Shown here piece by piece: positions 47,199 to 57,650 of a stretch of DNA of 64,000 nt (position 1 is its first letter; the number at the start of each line of letters is the position of its first letter). A program made the position numbers and the translations under genes. The stretch is taken from positions 1 to 64,000 of the forward strand of contig NZ_LFMW01000001.1 of the NCBI RefSeq assembly GCF_001050345.1. The letters run 5' to 3'. The notes below the pieces were generated by a model. The model had not been told where the DNA came from. It saw only the letters and a program-made list of their open reading frames with translations, and searched no databases. The DNA is from Pseudomonas fildesensis (lineage in GTDB: Bacteria > Pseudomonadota > Gammaproteobacteria > Pseudomonadales > Pseudomonadaceae).

Positions 47199-47513
47199 TT
47201 ACTTTTTCTTCACCACTTTGCAGGACGAAATAGCCGCGACCGCTTTGTTTTTAAGCTCCGGGCTAGCGTTCTGGTTGGTCATGAGTTCCTTGATTTCCGC
47301 AGTGCTCAATTCGGCATTGATCTTGTCGGCGCCGCATTCGCAATGATCTTTGGCGGTTTTGGCGTCCACGTTTTGGCTGGCGGCCGAGCTGCAGTCTTTG
47401 ACGAAGCTGTCCCGTGCGCCGGCAGGCCAGTTCGACGGGGCTGCTGCCTGCGCGCCGAGGGAAAGGAGGGTCAGGGAAGCGGCGAGAGCGAGGGTCGAGG
47501 TAAAACGCATCAT
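47199..47513 (-). CDS. Small periplasmic cysteine-containing protein
   Basis: 104 aa. Signal peptide ending Leu-Gly-Ala-Gln-Ala-Ala, then a mature domain with four cysteines (Asp-Cys-Ser, His-Cys-Glu-Cys, Ser-Cys-Lys) and a basic end. GGAG precedes ATG 47513. Probably a small disulfide-linked periplasmic protein; unknown function. Confidence 0.7.
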   Translation of the reverse strand: MMRFTSTLALAASLTLLSLGAQAAAPSNWPAGARDSFVKDCSSAASQNVDAKTAKDHCECGADKINAELSTAEIKELMTNQNASPELKNKAVAAISSCKVVKKK

Positions 47514-47880
47514 GGGATGCTCCTTTGGGTCGGGGACGAACGGCGATTCTCAGTGCGTTTGAGGCGCGTCGTACAGCTCAAGTTCACTTTTGCAGCTATA
47601 TAAGCTGGAATTTGTATCAACAGAAGGTGGCGCCGGCGCGATGACCGTTCATCTGTGCTAGCATCTCCCGCTTGGCTAAATCCAGGTGCGCCCATTGCCG
47701 CCTTGCCATGTTTCTTTTTTGTTCACTCCAGTCACTCTGGTTCGATTATCGGTTGGCCGCAAGGCTCCTGCCGCTGTAAGGCAGGCGTTCATCACTGAAC
47801 GGCCTGGTATTGGATCTTGTACTGGCTCATCCCAACCCACGTGACCTTTGGTAGGGGTCACCACTAGGAGAGGAGGCGCC
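47514..47880 (+). promoter_or_regulatory. thrS upstream/leader region
   Basis: No gene is supported in this stretch. The last 40 bases hold a hairpin GTGACC (47841-47846) / GGTCAC (47856-47861) right before the ribosome binding site AGGAGAGGAGG. In E. coli ThrRS represses its own translation by binding tRNA-like hairpins upstream of thrS, so a similar control is conceivable. Confidence 0.4.
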
Positions 47881-49803
47881 ATGCCAACTATTACTCTTCC
47901 CGACGGCAGTCAACGTTCATTCGATCATTCGGTTTCCGTAGCCGAGGTCGCCGCATCCATTGGTGCAGGCTTGGCCAAGGCCACTGTGGCCGGCAAGGTC
48001 GACGGCAAACTGGTCGACGCCAGTGACCTGATCACCTCCGACGCCAGCCTGCAAATCATCACGCCCAAGGATCAAGAGGGGCTGGAGATCATTCGCCACT
48101 CTTGCGCGCACCTGATTGGCCATGCGGTCAAGCAGCTGTACCCTACTGCAAAGATGGTGATCGGCCCGGTCATCGACGAAGGCTTCTATTACGACATCGC
48201 CTACGAGCGTCCTTTCACTCCGGATGACCTGGCAGCCATCGAACAGCGTATGCATGCGCTGATCGAAAAAGACTACGACGTGATCAAGAAAGTCACGCCG
48301 CGCGCCGAAGTGATCGATGTGTTCACGGCCCGTGGTGAAGACTACAAGCTGCGCCTGGTGGAAGACATGCCGGACGAGCAGGCCATGGGTCTTTACTACC
48401 ACGAAGAATACGTCGACATGTGCCGTGGCCCGCACGTGCCGAACACGCGCTTCCTCAAGTCGTTCAAGCTGACCAAGCTGTCCGGTGCCTACTGGCGCGG
48501 CGACGCGAAGAACGAGCAACTGCAGCGAATCTACGGCACAGCTTGGGCTGACAAGAAGCAGCTGGCGGCCTACATCCAGCGCATCGAAGAAGCTGAGAAA
48601 CGCGACCACCGCAAGATCGGCAAGCGCCTGAACCTGTTCCACCTTCAGGAAGAAGCGCCGGGCATGGTGTTCTGGCACCCGAACGGCTGGACCCTGTATC
48701 AGGTGCTCGAGCAGTACATGCGCAAGGTTCAGCGCGACAACGGTTACCTGGAGATCAAGACTCCGCAAGTCGTTGACCGCAGCCTGTGGGAGAAATCCGG
48801 GCACTGGGCCAACTACGCCGACAACATGTTCACCACCCAGTCGGAAAACCGCGACTACGCCATCAAACCCATGAACTGCCCATGCCACGTGCAGGTGTTC
48901 AACCAGGGCTTGAAGAGCTACCGCGAGTTGCCGATGCGCCTGGCCGAGTTCGGTGCGTGCCACCGTAACGAGCCATCGGGTGCGCTGCACGGCATCATGC
49001 GTGTGCGTGGCTTCACTCAGGATGACGCCCACATCTTCTGCACCGAAGAGCAGATGCAGGCCGAATCCGCTGCGTTCATCAAGCTGACCATGGACGTTTA
49101 TCGCGATTTCGGCTTCACCGAAGTCGAAATGAAGCTGTCCACTCGTCCGGAAAAACGCGTTGGCTCCGACGAATTGTGGGATCGCGCCGAAGCTGCACTG
49201 GCCGCCGCCCTAGACAGCGCGGGGCTTGCGTACGATCTGCAGCCGGGTGAAGGCGCTTTCTACGGTCCTAAAATCGAATTCTCGCTGAAAGATTGCCTTG
49301 GCCGTGTCTGGCAATGTGGTACCTTGCAGCTCGATTTTAACCTGCCGATCCGTTTGGGAGCCGAATACGTCTCCGAAGACAACAGCCGTAAACACCCGGT
49401 TATGTTGCACCGGGCGATCCTCGGCTCGTTCGAACGGTTCGTTGGAATCCTGATCGAGCACTACGAGGGCGCGTTCCCTGCGTGGCTGGCTCCGACTCAG
49501 GCAGTGATCATGAATATCACTGATAAACAGGCAGATTTTGCCGCTGAAGTTGAAAAAACTCTCAACGAAAGCGGATTTCGTGCCAAGTCCGACTTGAGAA
49601 ATGAAAAGATCGGCTTTAAAATCCGCGAGCATACTTTGCTCAAGGTTCCCTATCTTTTGGTTATCGGAGATCGGGAAGTCGAGATGCAGACTGTCGCTGT
49701 GCGTACTCGTGAAGGTGCTGACCTGGGCTCGATGCCCGTCGCCCAGTTCGCTGAGTTCCTCGCTCAAGCGGTTTCCCGGCGTGGTCGCCCAGATTCGGAG
49801 TAA
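47881..49803 (+). CDS. thrS: Threonyl-tRNA synthetase
   Basis: 640 aa from ATG 47881, which has the family start Met-Pro-Thr-Ile-Thr-Leu-Pro-Asp-Gly and AGGAGG upstream. Domains: TGS (1-61), editing domain with His-Ser-Cys-Ala-His-Leu-Ile-Gly-His (about 70-225), class II catalytic core with zinc ligands in Asn-Cys-Pro-Cys-His, and the anticodon-binding domain (540-635). Its stop overlaps the probable infC start. Confidence 0.98.
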   Translation: MPTITLPDGSQRSFDHSVSVAEVAASIGAGLAKATVAGKVDGKLVDASDLITSDASLQIITPKDQEGLEIIRHSCAHLIGHAVKQLYPTAKMVIGPVIDEGFYYDIAYERPFTPDDLAAIEQRMHALIEKDYDVIKKVTPRAEVIDVFTARGEDYKLRLVEDMPDEQAMGLYYHEEYVDMCRGPHVPNTRFLKSFKLTKLSGAYWRGDAKNEQLQRIYGTAWADKKQLAAYIQRIEEAEKRDHRKIGKRLNLFHLQEEAPGMVFWHPNGWTLYQVLEQYMRKVQRDNGYLEIKTPQVVDRSLWEKSGHWANYADNMFTTQSENRDYAIKPMNCPCHVQVFNQGLKSYRELPMRLAEFGACHRNEPSGALHGIMRVRGFTQDDAHIFCTEEQMQAESAAFIKLTMDVYRDFGFTEVEMKLSTRPEKRVGSDELWDRAEAALAAALDSAGLAYDLQPGEGAFYGPKIEFSLKDCLGRVWQCGTLQLDFNLPIRLGAEYVSEDNSRKHPVMLHRAILGSFERFVGILIEHYEGAFPAWLAPTQAVIMNITDKQADFAAEVEKTLNESGFRAKSDLRNEKIGFKIREHTLLKVPYLLVIGDREVEMQTVAVRTREGADLGSMPVAQFAEFLAQAVSRRGRPDSE

Positions 49804-50354
49804 TTATTATTAAGCGTGAAATGAGACAAGATAAACGAGCTGCACCGAAAGCCCCGATCAACGAGAATATCTCGGCACGCGAGGTTCGGTTAATTGGGGC
49901 TGAGGGTGAGCAGCTTGGGATTGTGTCAATTGAAGACGCGCTTCTTAAGGCTGAAGAAGCCAAGCTCGATTTGGTGGAGATTTCCGCCGATGCTGTACCG
50001 CCTGTCTGCAAGCTGATGGACTACGGCAAATCGATCTTCGAGAAGAAGAAGCAGGTTGCCGCAGCCAAGAAAAACCAGAAGCAGATCCAGGTTAAAGAAA
50101 TCAAGTTTCGTCCAGGGACGGAGGAAGGGGATTACCAGGTAAAACTGCGCAACCTGGTACGTTTCCTGAGTGATGGGGACAGGGCCAAGGTATCTTTGCG
50201 ATTCCGCGGCCGTGAGATGGCCCACCAGGAGCTGGGGATGGAACTCCTCAAGCGGGTTGAAGCTGACCTGCTCGAGTACGGTTCGGTCGAACAGCATCCT
50301 AAGATGGAAGGACGCCAGCTGATCATGGTCATCGCCCCGAAAAAGAAGAAGTAA
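49803..50354 (+). CDS. infC: Translation initiation factor IF-3
   Basis: 183 aa. No normal start precedes the conserved N-terminus; three ATT codons in a row (49803, 49806, 49809) come before Lys-Arg-Glu-Met-Arg-Gln-Asp, and infC characteristically uses the rare ATT start to regulate itself. 49803 is given; 49806 or 49809 would suit the GGAG at 49797-49800 better; ATG 49821 is the ordinary alternative. It binds 30S and proofreads initiation. First of infC-rpmI-rplT. Confidence 0.93.
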   Translation: MIIKREMRQDKRAAPKAPINENISAREVRLIGAEGEQLGIVSIEDALLKAEEAKLDLVEISADAVPPVCKLMDYGKSIFEKKKQVAAAKKNQKQIQVKEIKFRPGTEEGDYQVKLRNLVRFLSDGDRAKVSLRFRGREMAHQELGMELLKRVEADLLEYGSVEQHPKMEGRQLIMVIAPKKKK

Positions 50355-50414
50355 TCAACAGGGCACGGCAGGCCTTCTGATTATGTTTATCAACTGAATG
50401 CGGAGTATCCGAAC

Positions 50415-50609
50415 ATGCCAAAGATGAAGACTAAAAGTGGTGCTGCTAAGCGGTTTCTGAAAACTGCTAACGGTATCAAGCACAAGCACGCTTTCAAGAG
50501 CCACATCCTGACCAAAATGTCGACCAAGCGTAAGCGTCAACTGCGCGGTAGCAGCTTGCTGCATCCGTCTGACGTGGCAAAAGTCGAGCGCATGCTGCGC
50601 CTTCGTTAA
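50415..50609 (+). CDS. rpmI: 50S ribosomal protein L35
   Basis: 64 aa, strongly basic, starting [13 protein letters not shown]. Standard L35 length and position between infC and rplT. In E. coli L20 represses this gene by binding the mRNA; any such site would lie upstream in infC. Confidence 0.97.
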   Translation: MPKMKTKSGAAKRFLKTANGIKHKHAFKSHILTKMSTKRKRQLRGSSLLHPSDVAKVERMLRLR

Positions 50610-50638
50610 TTTTGGATCAAGAATAGAGGAAGTAACTC

Positions 50639-50995
50639 ATGGCTCGTGTTAAGCGTGGCGTCATGGCCCGTAAGCGTCACAAAAAAATTCTGAAACTTGC
50701 TAAAGGCTACTACGGCGCGCGTTCACGCGTATTCCGTGTTGCCAAGCAAGCGGTAATCAAGGCAGGCCAATACGCCTACCGTGACCGTCGTCAGAAAAAA
50801 CGTCAGTTCCGCGCTCTGTGGATCGCTCGTATCAATGCTGGTGCACGTGTTAACGGTCTGTCCTACAGCCGTTTCATCGCTGGCCTGAAAAAAGCGTCCA
50901 TCGAAATCGACCGTAAGGTTCTGGCTGAACTGGCCGTGAACGAAAAAGCGGTGTTTGCTGCGATTGTCGAGAAAGCTAAAGCCACCTTGGCTTAA
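50639..50995 (+). CDS. rplT: 50S ribosomal protein L20
   Basis: 118 aa, starting Met-Ala-Arg-Val-Lys-Arg-Gly-Val. Standard L20 with the basic N-terminal extension and globular C-terminal domain. GAGGAAG precedes its start. It can repress rpmI/rplT translation in enterics. Confidence 0.97.
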   Translation: MARVKRGVMARKRHKKILKLAKGYYGARSRVFRVAKQAVIKAGQYAYRDRRQKKRQFRALWIARINAGARVNGLSYSRFIAGLKKASIEIDRKVLAELAVNEKAVFAAIVEKAKATLA

Positions 50996-51051
50996 GTACC
51001 CCCGACAGTCACCCTGAGCTGCTCCTGTAGCCCAAGGTGGTAAACGTCATA

Positions 51052-52121
<1,070 letters not shown>

Positions 52122-52147
52122 TCGTAACGAATCTTTAGGAGAGCAGG

Positions 52148-54526
52148 ATGAAATTCAGTGAACAATGGCTGCGCGGCTGGGTGAGCCCGCAGGTAGGTCG
52201 CGACGAGCTGGTTGCTCGTCTGTCGATGGCCGGTCTTGAGGTCGATAGCGTTACGCCGGCCGCCGGTATTTTCAGCGGTGTAGTGGTGGGCGAGGTGCTG
52301 AGCACCGAGCAGCACCCTGATGCCGACAAGTTGCGTGTGTGCCAGGTCAGCAATGGCGCGGAAACTTTCCAGGTCGTGTGCGGAGCGCCAAACGTGCGCC
52401 CGGGCCTGAAAATTCCGTTCGCCATGATCGGCGCCGAACTGCCGGGCGACTTCAAGATCAAGAAGGCCAAGCTGCGGGGCGTCGAGTCCAACGGCATGCT
52501 CTGCTCCCAAGCTGAACTGCAGGTGGGCGAGGGCAACGATGGCCTGATGGAACTGCCGGCCGACGCGCCAGTAGGTCAGGACATTCGTGTCTACCTGGAA
52601 CTGGAAGACGCCAGCATCGAGGTCGACCTGACCCCGAACCGCGGCGATTGCCTGTCCCTGGCGGGCCTGGCGCGTGAAGTGGGCGCGCTGTACAACGCTC
52701 CCGTCACCCGTCCAGTGGTTGCCGCCGTACCTGCAGTGCATGACGAAGTGCGTCCTATCGACGTGCTGGCGCCAACCGCCTGCCCACGTTACCTGGGTCG
52801 GGTGATCCGTAACGTCGACCTGTCCAAGCCAACCCCGCTTTGGATGGTTGAGCGCCTTCGCCGTGGCGACGTGCGCAGCATCGATGCTGCTGTCGACATC
52901 ACTAACTATGTGATGTTGGAACTGGGCCAACCGTTGCACGCTTTTGATCTCGCCGAGATCAATGGTGGCATTCGTGTGCGCTTTGCCGAAGAAGGCGAGA
53001 AGCTGGTGCTGCTCGACGGCCAGGAAGTGGCCCTGCGCGCCGATACCCTGGTGATCGCTGACCATTCCCGCGCCCTGGCCATTGCCGGCGTGATGGGTGG
53101 CGAGCACAGCGGTGTGTCCGCAACCACGCGCGACATTTTCCTCGAGAGCGCATTCTTCGACCAAATCGCCATCGCCGGTAAGGCTCGGTCCTACGGCCTG
53201 CACACCGACGCATCGCACCGCTACGAGCGTGGCGTGGACTGGAAGCTCGCCCGTGAAGCCATGGAGCGCGCCACTGGCCTGCTGCTGGAAATCACCGGCG
53301 GCGAAGCCGGCCCGATCACTGAAACTGTCAGCGAGCAGCACCTGCCGGCCGTTGCGCCGATCACCCTACGTGCCAAAAGCGTTGAGCAAATGCTTGGCCT
53401 GGTGATCGAGCCTGCCGAGATCGAGCAATTGTTGTCCGCCCTCGGCCTAGGTATTTCTGCAGGTGGGGAAGGGCAGTGGCGGGTTGAAGTGCCAAGCCAT
53501 CGCTTCGATATCAGCCTGGAAGTCGACCTGATCGAAGAACTGGCCCGCCTGTATGGCTACAACCGCCTGCCGGTTCGTTACCCGCAAGCGCGCCTGGCGC
53601 CGCAACCGAAGGCTGAGGCGCGTGCGCACCTGCCTGAATTGCGCCGTCTGCTGGTTGCCCGTGGTTATCAGGAAGCCGTGACCTACAGCTTCATCGATCC
53701 GAAACAGTTCGAACTGTTCAACCCAGGCGTCGAGCCGCTGTTGCTGGCCAACCCTATCTCCAGCGACATGGCCGCCATGCGTTCGTCCCTGTGGCCAGGC
53801 CTGGTGAAAGCTCTTTCCCATAACCTCAACCGTCAGCAAGACCGCGTGCGCATGTTCGAAAGCGGCTTGCGTTTTGTTGGTCAGCTGGATGGCTTGAAGC
53901 AAGAGCCGATGCTGGCCGGTGTGGTTTGCGGCAGCCGTCTGCCCGAAGGTTGGGCACAAGGTCGCGACGCCGTGGACTTCTTCGACGTCAAGGCAGACGT
54001 GGAAGCTGTACTGGGCTTCGCGGGTGCACTGGATGCATTCACATTTGTACCGGGCAGCCATCCGGCGTTGCACCCGGGCCAGACTGCGCGTATCGAACGC
54101 GAAGGTCGCCTGGTGGGCTTTGTCGGTGCGATTCACCCTGAGCTCTCGAAAACCCTCGGCCTCGACCGTCCGGTCTTCGTTTTTGAGCTGGTACTGGCTG
54201 AAGTTGCTTCCGGCAAGATGCCTAAATTCAGCGAGTTGTCGCGCTTCCCTGAAGTGCGTCGTGACCTTGCCCTGATTGCCGATCGTGAAGTCGCCGCCAC
54301 TGCTGTTCTGGATGTAATCCGTGAAAATGCAGGGGAATGGCTGACAGACCTCAGGCTATTTGACGTCTATCAGGGTAAAGGCATTGATCCGCATAGAAAA
54401 AGCCTTGCAGTTGGCTTGACCTGGCAGCATCCATCGCGCACTCTTAATGACGATGAGGTGAATACCACGACACAAAATATCCTCACCTCGCTCGAACAAA
54501 GGTTGAACGCCACGTTAAGGAAGTGA
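52148..54526 (+). CDS. pheT: Phenylalanyl-tRNA synthetase beta subunit
   Basis: 792 aa. tRNA-binding OB domain (about 40-150), B3/B4 editing region, B5 repeat, and C-terminal ferredoxin-like anticodon-binding domain (about 700-790). It starts Met-Lys-Phe-Ser-Glu-Gln-Trp-Leu-Arg. It edits mischarged Tyr. ihfA follows after three bases. Confidence 0.97.
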   Translation: MKFSEQWLRGWVSPQVGRDELVARLSMAGLEVDSVTPAAGIFSGVVVGEVLSTEQHPDADKLRVCQVSNGAETFQVVCGAPNVRPGLKIPFAMIGAELPGDFKIKKAKLRGVESNGMLCSQAELQVGEGNDGLMELPADAPVGQDIRVYLELEDASIEVDLTPNRGDCLSLAGLAREVGALYNAPVTRPVVAAVPAVHDEVRPIDVLAPTACPRYLGRVIRNVDLSKPTPLWMVERLRRGDVRSIDAAVDITNYVMLELGQPLHAFDLAEINGGIRVRFAEEGEKLVLLDGQEVALRADTLVIADHSRALAIAGVMGGEHSGVSATTRDIFLESAFFDQIAIAGKARSYGLHTDASHRYERGVDWKLAREAMERATGLLLEITGGEAGPITETVSEQHLPAVAPITLRAKSVEQMLGLVIEPAEIEQLLSALGLGISAGGEGQWRVEVPSHRFDISLEVDLIEELARLYGYNRLPVRYPQARLAPQPKAEARAHLPELRRLLVARGYQEAVTYSFIDPKQFELFNPGVEPLLLANPISSDMAAMRSSLWPGLVKALSHNLNRQQDRVRMFESGLRFVGQLDGLKQEPMLAGVVCGSRLPEGWAQGRDAVDFFDVKADVEAVLGFAGALDAFTFVPGSHPALHPGQTARIEREGRLVGFVGAIHPELSKTLGLDRPVFVFELVLAEVASGKMPKFSELSRFPEVRRDLALIADREVAATAVLDVIRENAGEWLTDLRLFDVYQGKGIDPHRKSLAVGLTWQHPSRTLNDDEVNTTTQNILTSLEQRLNATLRK

Positions 54527-54529
54527 CGT

Positions 54530-54832
54530 ATGGGGGCTTTGACGAAAGCTGAGATGGCGGAACGTCTGTACGAAGAGCTGGGTCTGAACAAACGCGAAGC
54601 CAAGGAATTGGTCGAGCTGTTTTTTGAAGAAATCAGACACGCTCTGGAAGACAACGAACAGGTCAAATTGTCCGGTTTCGGCAATTTTGACCTGCGGGAC
54701 AAACGCCAGCGGCCTGGCCGCAATCCAAAAACGGGAGAAGAAATCCCGATCACGGCTCGCCGTGTGGTCACCTTTCGTCCAGGGCAGAAGTTGAAGGCCC
54801 GAGTTGAGGCTTATGCTGGAACCAAGTCATAA
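54530..54832 (+). CDS. ihfA: Integration host factor alpha subunit
   Basis: 100 aa, HU/IHF fold. The DNA-intercalating Pro loop is in [10 protein letters not shown]. It bends DNA as a heterodimer with IhfB. It lies in its conserved position behind pheT and its end overlaps the next gene by 20 bases. Confidence 0.97.
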   Translation: MGALTKAEMAERLYEELGLNKREAKELVELFFEEIRHALEDNEQVKLSGFGNFDLRDKRQRPGRNPKTGEEIPITARRVVTFRPGQKLKARVEAYAGTKS

Positions 54833-55169
54833 CGACGAGCTACCCGTCATCCCAGGCAAACGCTACTTCACCATTGGTGAAGTCAGCGAGCTCTGTGCGG
54901 TCAAACCGCACGTGCTGCGCTATTGGGAGCAGGAGTTTCCTCAACTCAACCCCGTCAAACGCACCGGGAACCGTCGGTATTATCAGCGCCAGGATGTGCT
55001 GATGATCCGGCAGATCCGCGCGCTGCTCTACGACCAGGGGTTCACCATCAGCGGTGCGCGCCAGCGTATGTCCGGCGATGAAGCCAAAGACGACACCACC
55101 CAATACAAGCAAATGATCCGCCAGATGATCTCCGAACTCGAAGATGTGCTGGTGGTTTTGAAGAAATAA
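54813..55169 (+). CDS. MerR-family regulator
   Basis: 118 aa from ATG 54813 (GAGG upstream), inside the end of ihfA. N-terminal MerR helix-turn-helix [11 protein letters not shown] and Leu-Arg-Tyr-Trp-Glu-Gln-Glu-Phe, then a C-terminal helix for dimerisation. No cysteine metal loop, so it is of the RacA/CueR-less, ligand-free type. The position after ihfA is conserved in gamma-proteobacteria. Targets unknown. Confidence 0.93.
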   Translation: MLEPSHNDELPVIPGKRYFTIGEVSELCAVKPHVLRYWEQEFPQLNPVKRTGNRRYYQRQDVLMIRQIRALLYDQGFTISGARQRMSGDEAKDDTTQYKQMIRQMISELEDVLVVLKK

Positions 55170-55187
55170 TTCCGGCTTTTAAAATAC

Positions 55188-55216
55188 TTCCACATTTCAA
55201 AAGCTTGCGGTATATT
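55188..55216 (+). promoter_or_regulatory. Promoter of tRNA-Pro(GGG)
   Basis: TTCCAC (weak -35, 55188-55193), 17-base spacer, TATATT (-10, 55211-55216). The tRNA begins 44 bases later. Confidence 0.5.
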
Positions 55217-55259
55217 CCTGATCGCTTCGTTGCGAAGCAAACCCAGTAACACGCCTAGT

Positions 55260-55336
55260 CGGGGCGTAGCGCAGTCCGGTAGCGCACTAGCATGGGGTGC
55301 TAGGGGTCGAGTGTTCGAATCACTCCGTCCCGACCA
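55260..55336 (+). tRNA. tRNA-Pro(GGG)
   Basis: 77 nt with encoded CCA. Acceptor CGGGGCG pairs with CGTCCCG (one G-T pair); anticodon loop ATGGGGT between CTAGC and GCTAG. The integrase relic 80 bases downstream suggests that this tRNA has been a phage/island attachment site. Confidence 0.96.
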
Positions 55337-55363
55337 TATTTACTGAATAAAATCAGTCGCTTA

Positions 55364-55389
55364 AGCCGATCAGACAGATCGGCTTTTTT
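55364..55389 (+). terminator. Intrinsic terminator after tRNA-Pro
   Basis: AGCCGATC, loop AGACA, GATCGGCT, then T6. It stands between the tRNA and the integrase relic, so if the element inserted in the tRNA this terminator came with it or lies within the restored end. Confidence 0.9.
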
Positions 55390-55414
55390 GTGCCTGCGCA
55401 AAACCCGCGCAAAA

Positions 55415-55639
55415 CTACCCTGTGATTTCACTGATATTCAGGTCCGGAATTGCCTCGGACCAGATGATTTTCTCGTGGTCCCGCTGGTAGTTCTTGGTCA
55501 TGCCCTCACTCGCATGGCCTGCAATCTTCTGCCCATCCTTTCCGGCTTTCTTGTACAGATGCAGTGACAGCGCTCGCACCTCGTGGAAGCCCGGCATCTC
55601 TTCTTCCTTCCATCCTGCGTAGCAATTGGCCGCCTCCCT
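55415..55639 (-). pseudogene. C-terminal relic of a phage-type tyrosine integrase
   Basis: About 75 residues up to a stop at 55415 carry the second half of a tyrosine recombinase: Phe-His-Glu-Val-Arg (box II His-x-x-Arg), Gly-His-Ala-Ser, and Tyr of Met-Thr-Lys-Asn-Tyr-Gln (nucleophile). Upstream the frame stays open but no longer resembles an integrase and there is no N-terminal domain. The gene is therefore truncated. Convergent orientation toward the tRNA-Pro end is standard for an integrase next to its attachment site. Confidence 0.8.
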
Positions 55640-55961
55640 GAGGCCGTAGACAACAGCAGCAGCCAAGAGGAGGGGGTTTCTCACAGGTGATCCCTTATTT
55701 TTATGGTCGTGGTCGGTCATCCTATGACTGTCGTTTGGCCACCTCAATCTTTGTTTTTCTCAGGCTGGAAAAATACGTCGTGGCTCAGGTGCAGTCTCTG
55801 CGTGACCTTGGCCCGGTTAGACGCTATCCACGCACCCCGCCGCTAACCTGCTACCTTGAAACATTTCTAAACATACTTGCACAAGTATTGTTATACGACG
55901 TCGTATCTATTATGTTCGACTGCGCTCGTTCTCACAAAAAAAATAAATGGAGATACCCTCT
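55640..55961. other. Degraded stretch upstream of the Nramp-like gene
   Basis: No supported gene. AT-rich near 55860-55950, with GTATTGTTATACGACGTCGT as a partly palindromic block that may belong to the promoter of the next gene. Probably the scar of the deleted integrase N-terminus and neighbouring DNA. Confidence 0.5.
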
Positions 55962-57263
55962 ATGACGAGCATTCGTTCCGTCGAAGGCCAGGCTGCGGCG
56001 CCCGAACAAAATCGATTTTCCCGAATACTCAAACTGCTGGGCCCCGGAATCATCGCCGTACTGTCGTGGCTGGGCGCAGGTGACCTGATCACGTCGTCCG
56101 TGGCCGGTGCCAATTACGGTTACGCAATGATGTGGGTGCTGGCGGTCTCTCTGCTCTTGAGATACCTGATCGTAAACATCATCGCTCGCTTCCAGTTGTG
56201 CAATAACCAGGGCATGACCATCCTGCAGGGCTATGCCCAACTGAATCCCTTTTTCGCCTGGTTCATGCTCGTCTACGCCCTGCTGATGGGGCACTTGATG
56301 AACGCCTACATGATCAAGGGGGCGGGTGAGTCGCTGGCGATGCTGTTGAAAATCGACCAACCACTGCTGTGTTCACTGGCGGTGGTACTCGCGGTGTGGA
56401 TGCTGGTGGGGCGTAATATTTATTCGATGATCGAAGGCGTGATGAAGGTGTTGCTGGCGATCATGACCTTGGCGTTCATTGCCCTGGCCGTGATGTCCGG
56501 CCCCGATGTCGTCGGCATCGTCAAAGGCACCATCGGCTTCAGTATTCCGCCGGATGAAGGCGTGCATGGCGCGCTGCTGGTGGCGGTCTCGGTGATCGGC
56601 GCGGTGGCAGGTTCGATTGCCAACTTCGTCCATCCTTACGTCATGCGTCAAAAGGGCTGGGTAGGGCCGCAACACAAGCGCGTTCAACGAAACGATTTGC
56701 TGTTCGCCGTGTTCGTCGGGATCGTCATCAACCTGGCTATCTGGATCGTCGGCGCGGAAATCCTGCGGCCCAACGGCATCGAGGTGAAGACCTTGGGAGA
56801 TCTGGGCAAGGCGCTGGAAATTTTCTTCGGCCCGATTGGTTGGTATGTGTTCTTCATCGGCGTGTTCGCGACATTGTTTGCCAGTATTTCAGGCAAGACC
56901 ACCGCGTTCCCGATGCTGATTACCGATGCCTTCCAACACGTTCGTCCTGAACGTCGCGAAAAGTACGGCAAAGAGTTTCATCATGATCCGATGCACAAAT
57001 GGTTCATGCTGTTCATCCTCGTGACACCATTAGTTTGGTCGCTGCCAGGCATGCCGGATTTCGTGACTCTGACCATTGGTGTCAGCGCGTTGAACATCAT
57101 CGGCTTGCCGGTCATTTCCCTGGGGCTGCTGATCATGTCCAACCAGAAGTCGCTGCTGGACAAGAAATATCGCAACAACCTGTTTGAAAACGTCGCGCTG
57201 CTCTTTGCGACAGGCCTCGCGTTGTGGGTCGCCTTCCAGTTGGGCGTCGATCTGTTTACCTGA
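55962..57263 (+). CDS. Nramp-related membrane transporter without the DPGN motif
   Basis: 433 aa from ATG 55962 (GGAGA nine bases upstream); ATG 55947 is in frame but badly placed. About eleven hydrophobic helices. TM1 reads Gly-Ala-Gly-Asp (38-41) where metal-transporting Nramps have Asp-Pro-Gly-Asn, and TM6 reads Ala-Asn-Phe-Val-His-Pro-Tyr (220-226) in place of the Met-Pro-His motif. Overall length and the Gly-Pro-Gly, Ala-Gly-x-x-Tyr-Gly-Tyr pattern place it in the Nramp family. Substrate unknown; Mn/Fe transport cannot be assumed. It is a single gene inside the degraded island. Confidence 0.82.
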   Translation: MTSIRSVEGQAAAPEQNRFSRILKLLGPGIIAVLSWLGAGDLITSSVAGANYGYAMMWVLAVSLLLRYLIVNIIARFQLCNNQGMTILQGYAQLNPFFAWFMLVYALLMGHLMNAYMIKGAGESLAMLLKIDQPLLCSLAVVLAVWMLVGRNIYSMIEGVMKVLLAIMTLAFIALAVMSGPDVVGIVKGTIGFSIPPDEGVHGALLVAVSVIGAVAGSIANFVHPYVMRQKGWVGPQHKRVQRNDLLFAVFVGIVINLAIWIVGAEILRPNGIEVKTLGDLGKALEIFFGPIGWYVFFIGVFATLFASISGKTTAFPMLITDAFQHVRPERREKYGKEFHHDPMHKWFMLFILVTPLVWSLPGMPDFVTLTIGVSALNIIGLPVISLGLLIMSNQKSLLDKKYRNNLFENVALLFATGLALWVAFQLGVDLFT

Positions 57264-57276
57264 CACTGACACCGAG

Positions 57277-57307
57277 CCACCGAGGGAACGCAACGTCCCC
57301 TCGGTGG
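57277..57307. terminator. Hairpin after the Nramp-like gene (no T tract)
   Basis: CCACCGAGGG and TCCCCTCGGTGG form an 8-10-bp stem with a short AT-rich loop, 13 bases after the stop. No T run, so termination would need help. Group II introns of one class insert after such hairpins, but the intron here starts 340 bases further on and is truncated. Confidence 0.55.
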
Positions 57308-57314
57308 CCAACCT

Positions 57315-57440
57315 TCAGTCAGTCACGGAACCCTGCGGTATTCTCCCGGCGAAACGGTCCACCAGATTCGCCACCACCATCTCTCCCATACGCGCGCGGA
57401 TCTGCAGCATCGAACTGGCGCGATGGGCTGCAGTACCACT
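57315..57440 (-). pseudogene. C-terminal fragment of a D-2-hydroxyacid dehydrogenase
   Basis: About 41 residues ending in a stop at 57315 contain Ala-His-Arg-Ala-Ser-Ser, Arg-Met-Gly-Glu-Met-Val-Val-Ala-Asn-Leu and Phe-Ala-Gly-Arg, which match the end of NAD-dependent D-2-hydroxyacid dehydrogenases (catalytic His and the last helix). The rest of the gene is missing; the homology stops near 57440, well before the intron. Identified by eye. Confidence 0.5.
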
Positions 57441-57650
57441 TTCTCGTTGGCGAACATTACTCCGGCGGCAGATTGGTATTGCATCCATCCAGTCCAGTTT
57501 GTCGTTACGCGAGGTCAAGACCAGTAGCCGGATAGCGATACCCCAATCGAGCAAGATGTAAAACGATAGAGGTAGTCCGTGGCCCCGACGATGGCCCAGG
57601 CGACATCGGGCGACAGCCGCTGAACGATCATGCCCTCTGGAACAGACCCG
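57441..57650. other. Unassigned segment between dehydrogenase fragment and intron
   Basis: No supported gene. On the minus strand around 57560-57640 a short open stretch (Val-Pro-Glu-Gly-Met-Ile-Val-Gln-Arg-Leu) looks protein-like but is cut at both ends. This is probably another gene fragment brought together by deletions. Confidence 0.4.

Noticed and set aside
55687..55965. Plus-strand frame between the integrase relic and the Nramp-like gene
   Set aside because: No ribosome binding site, and it overlaps degraded integrase sequence; low-complexity end.
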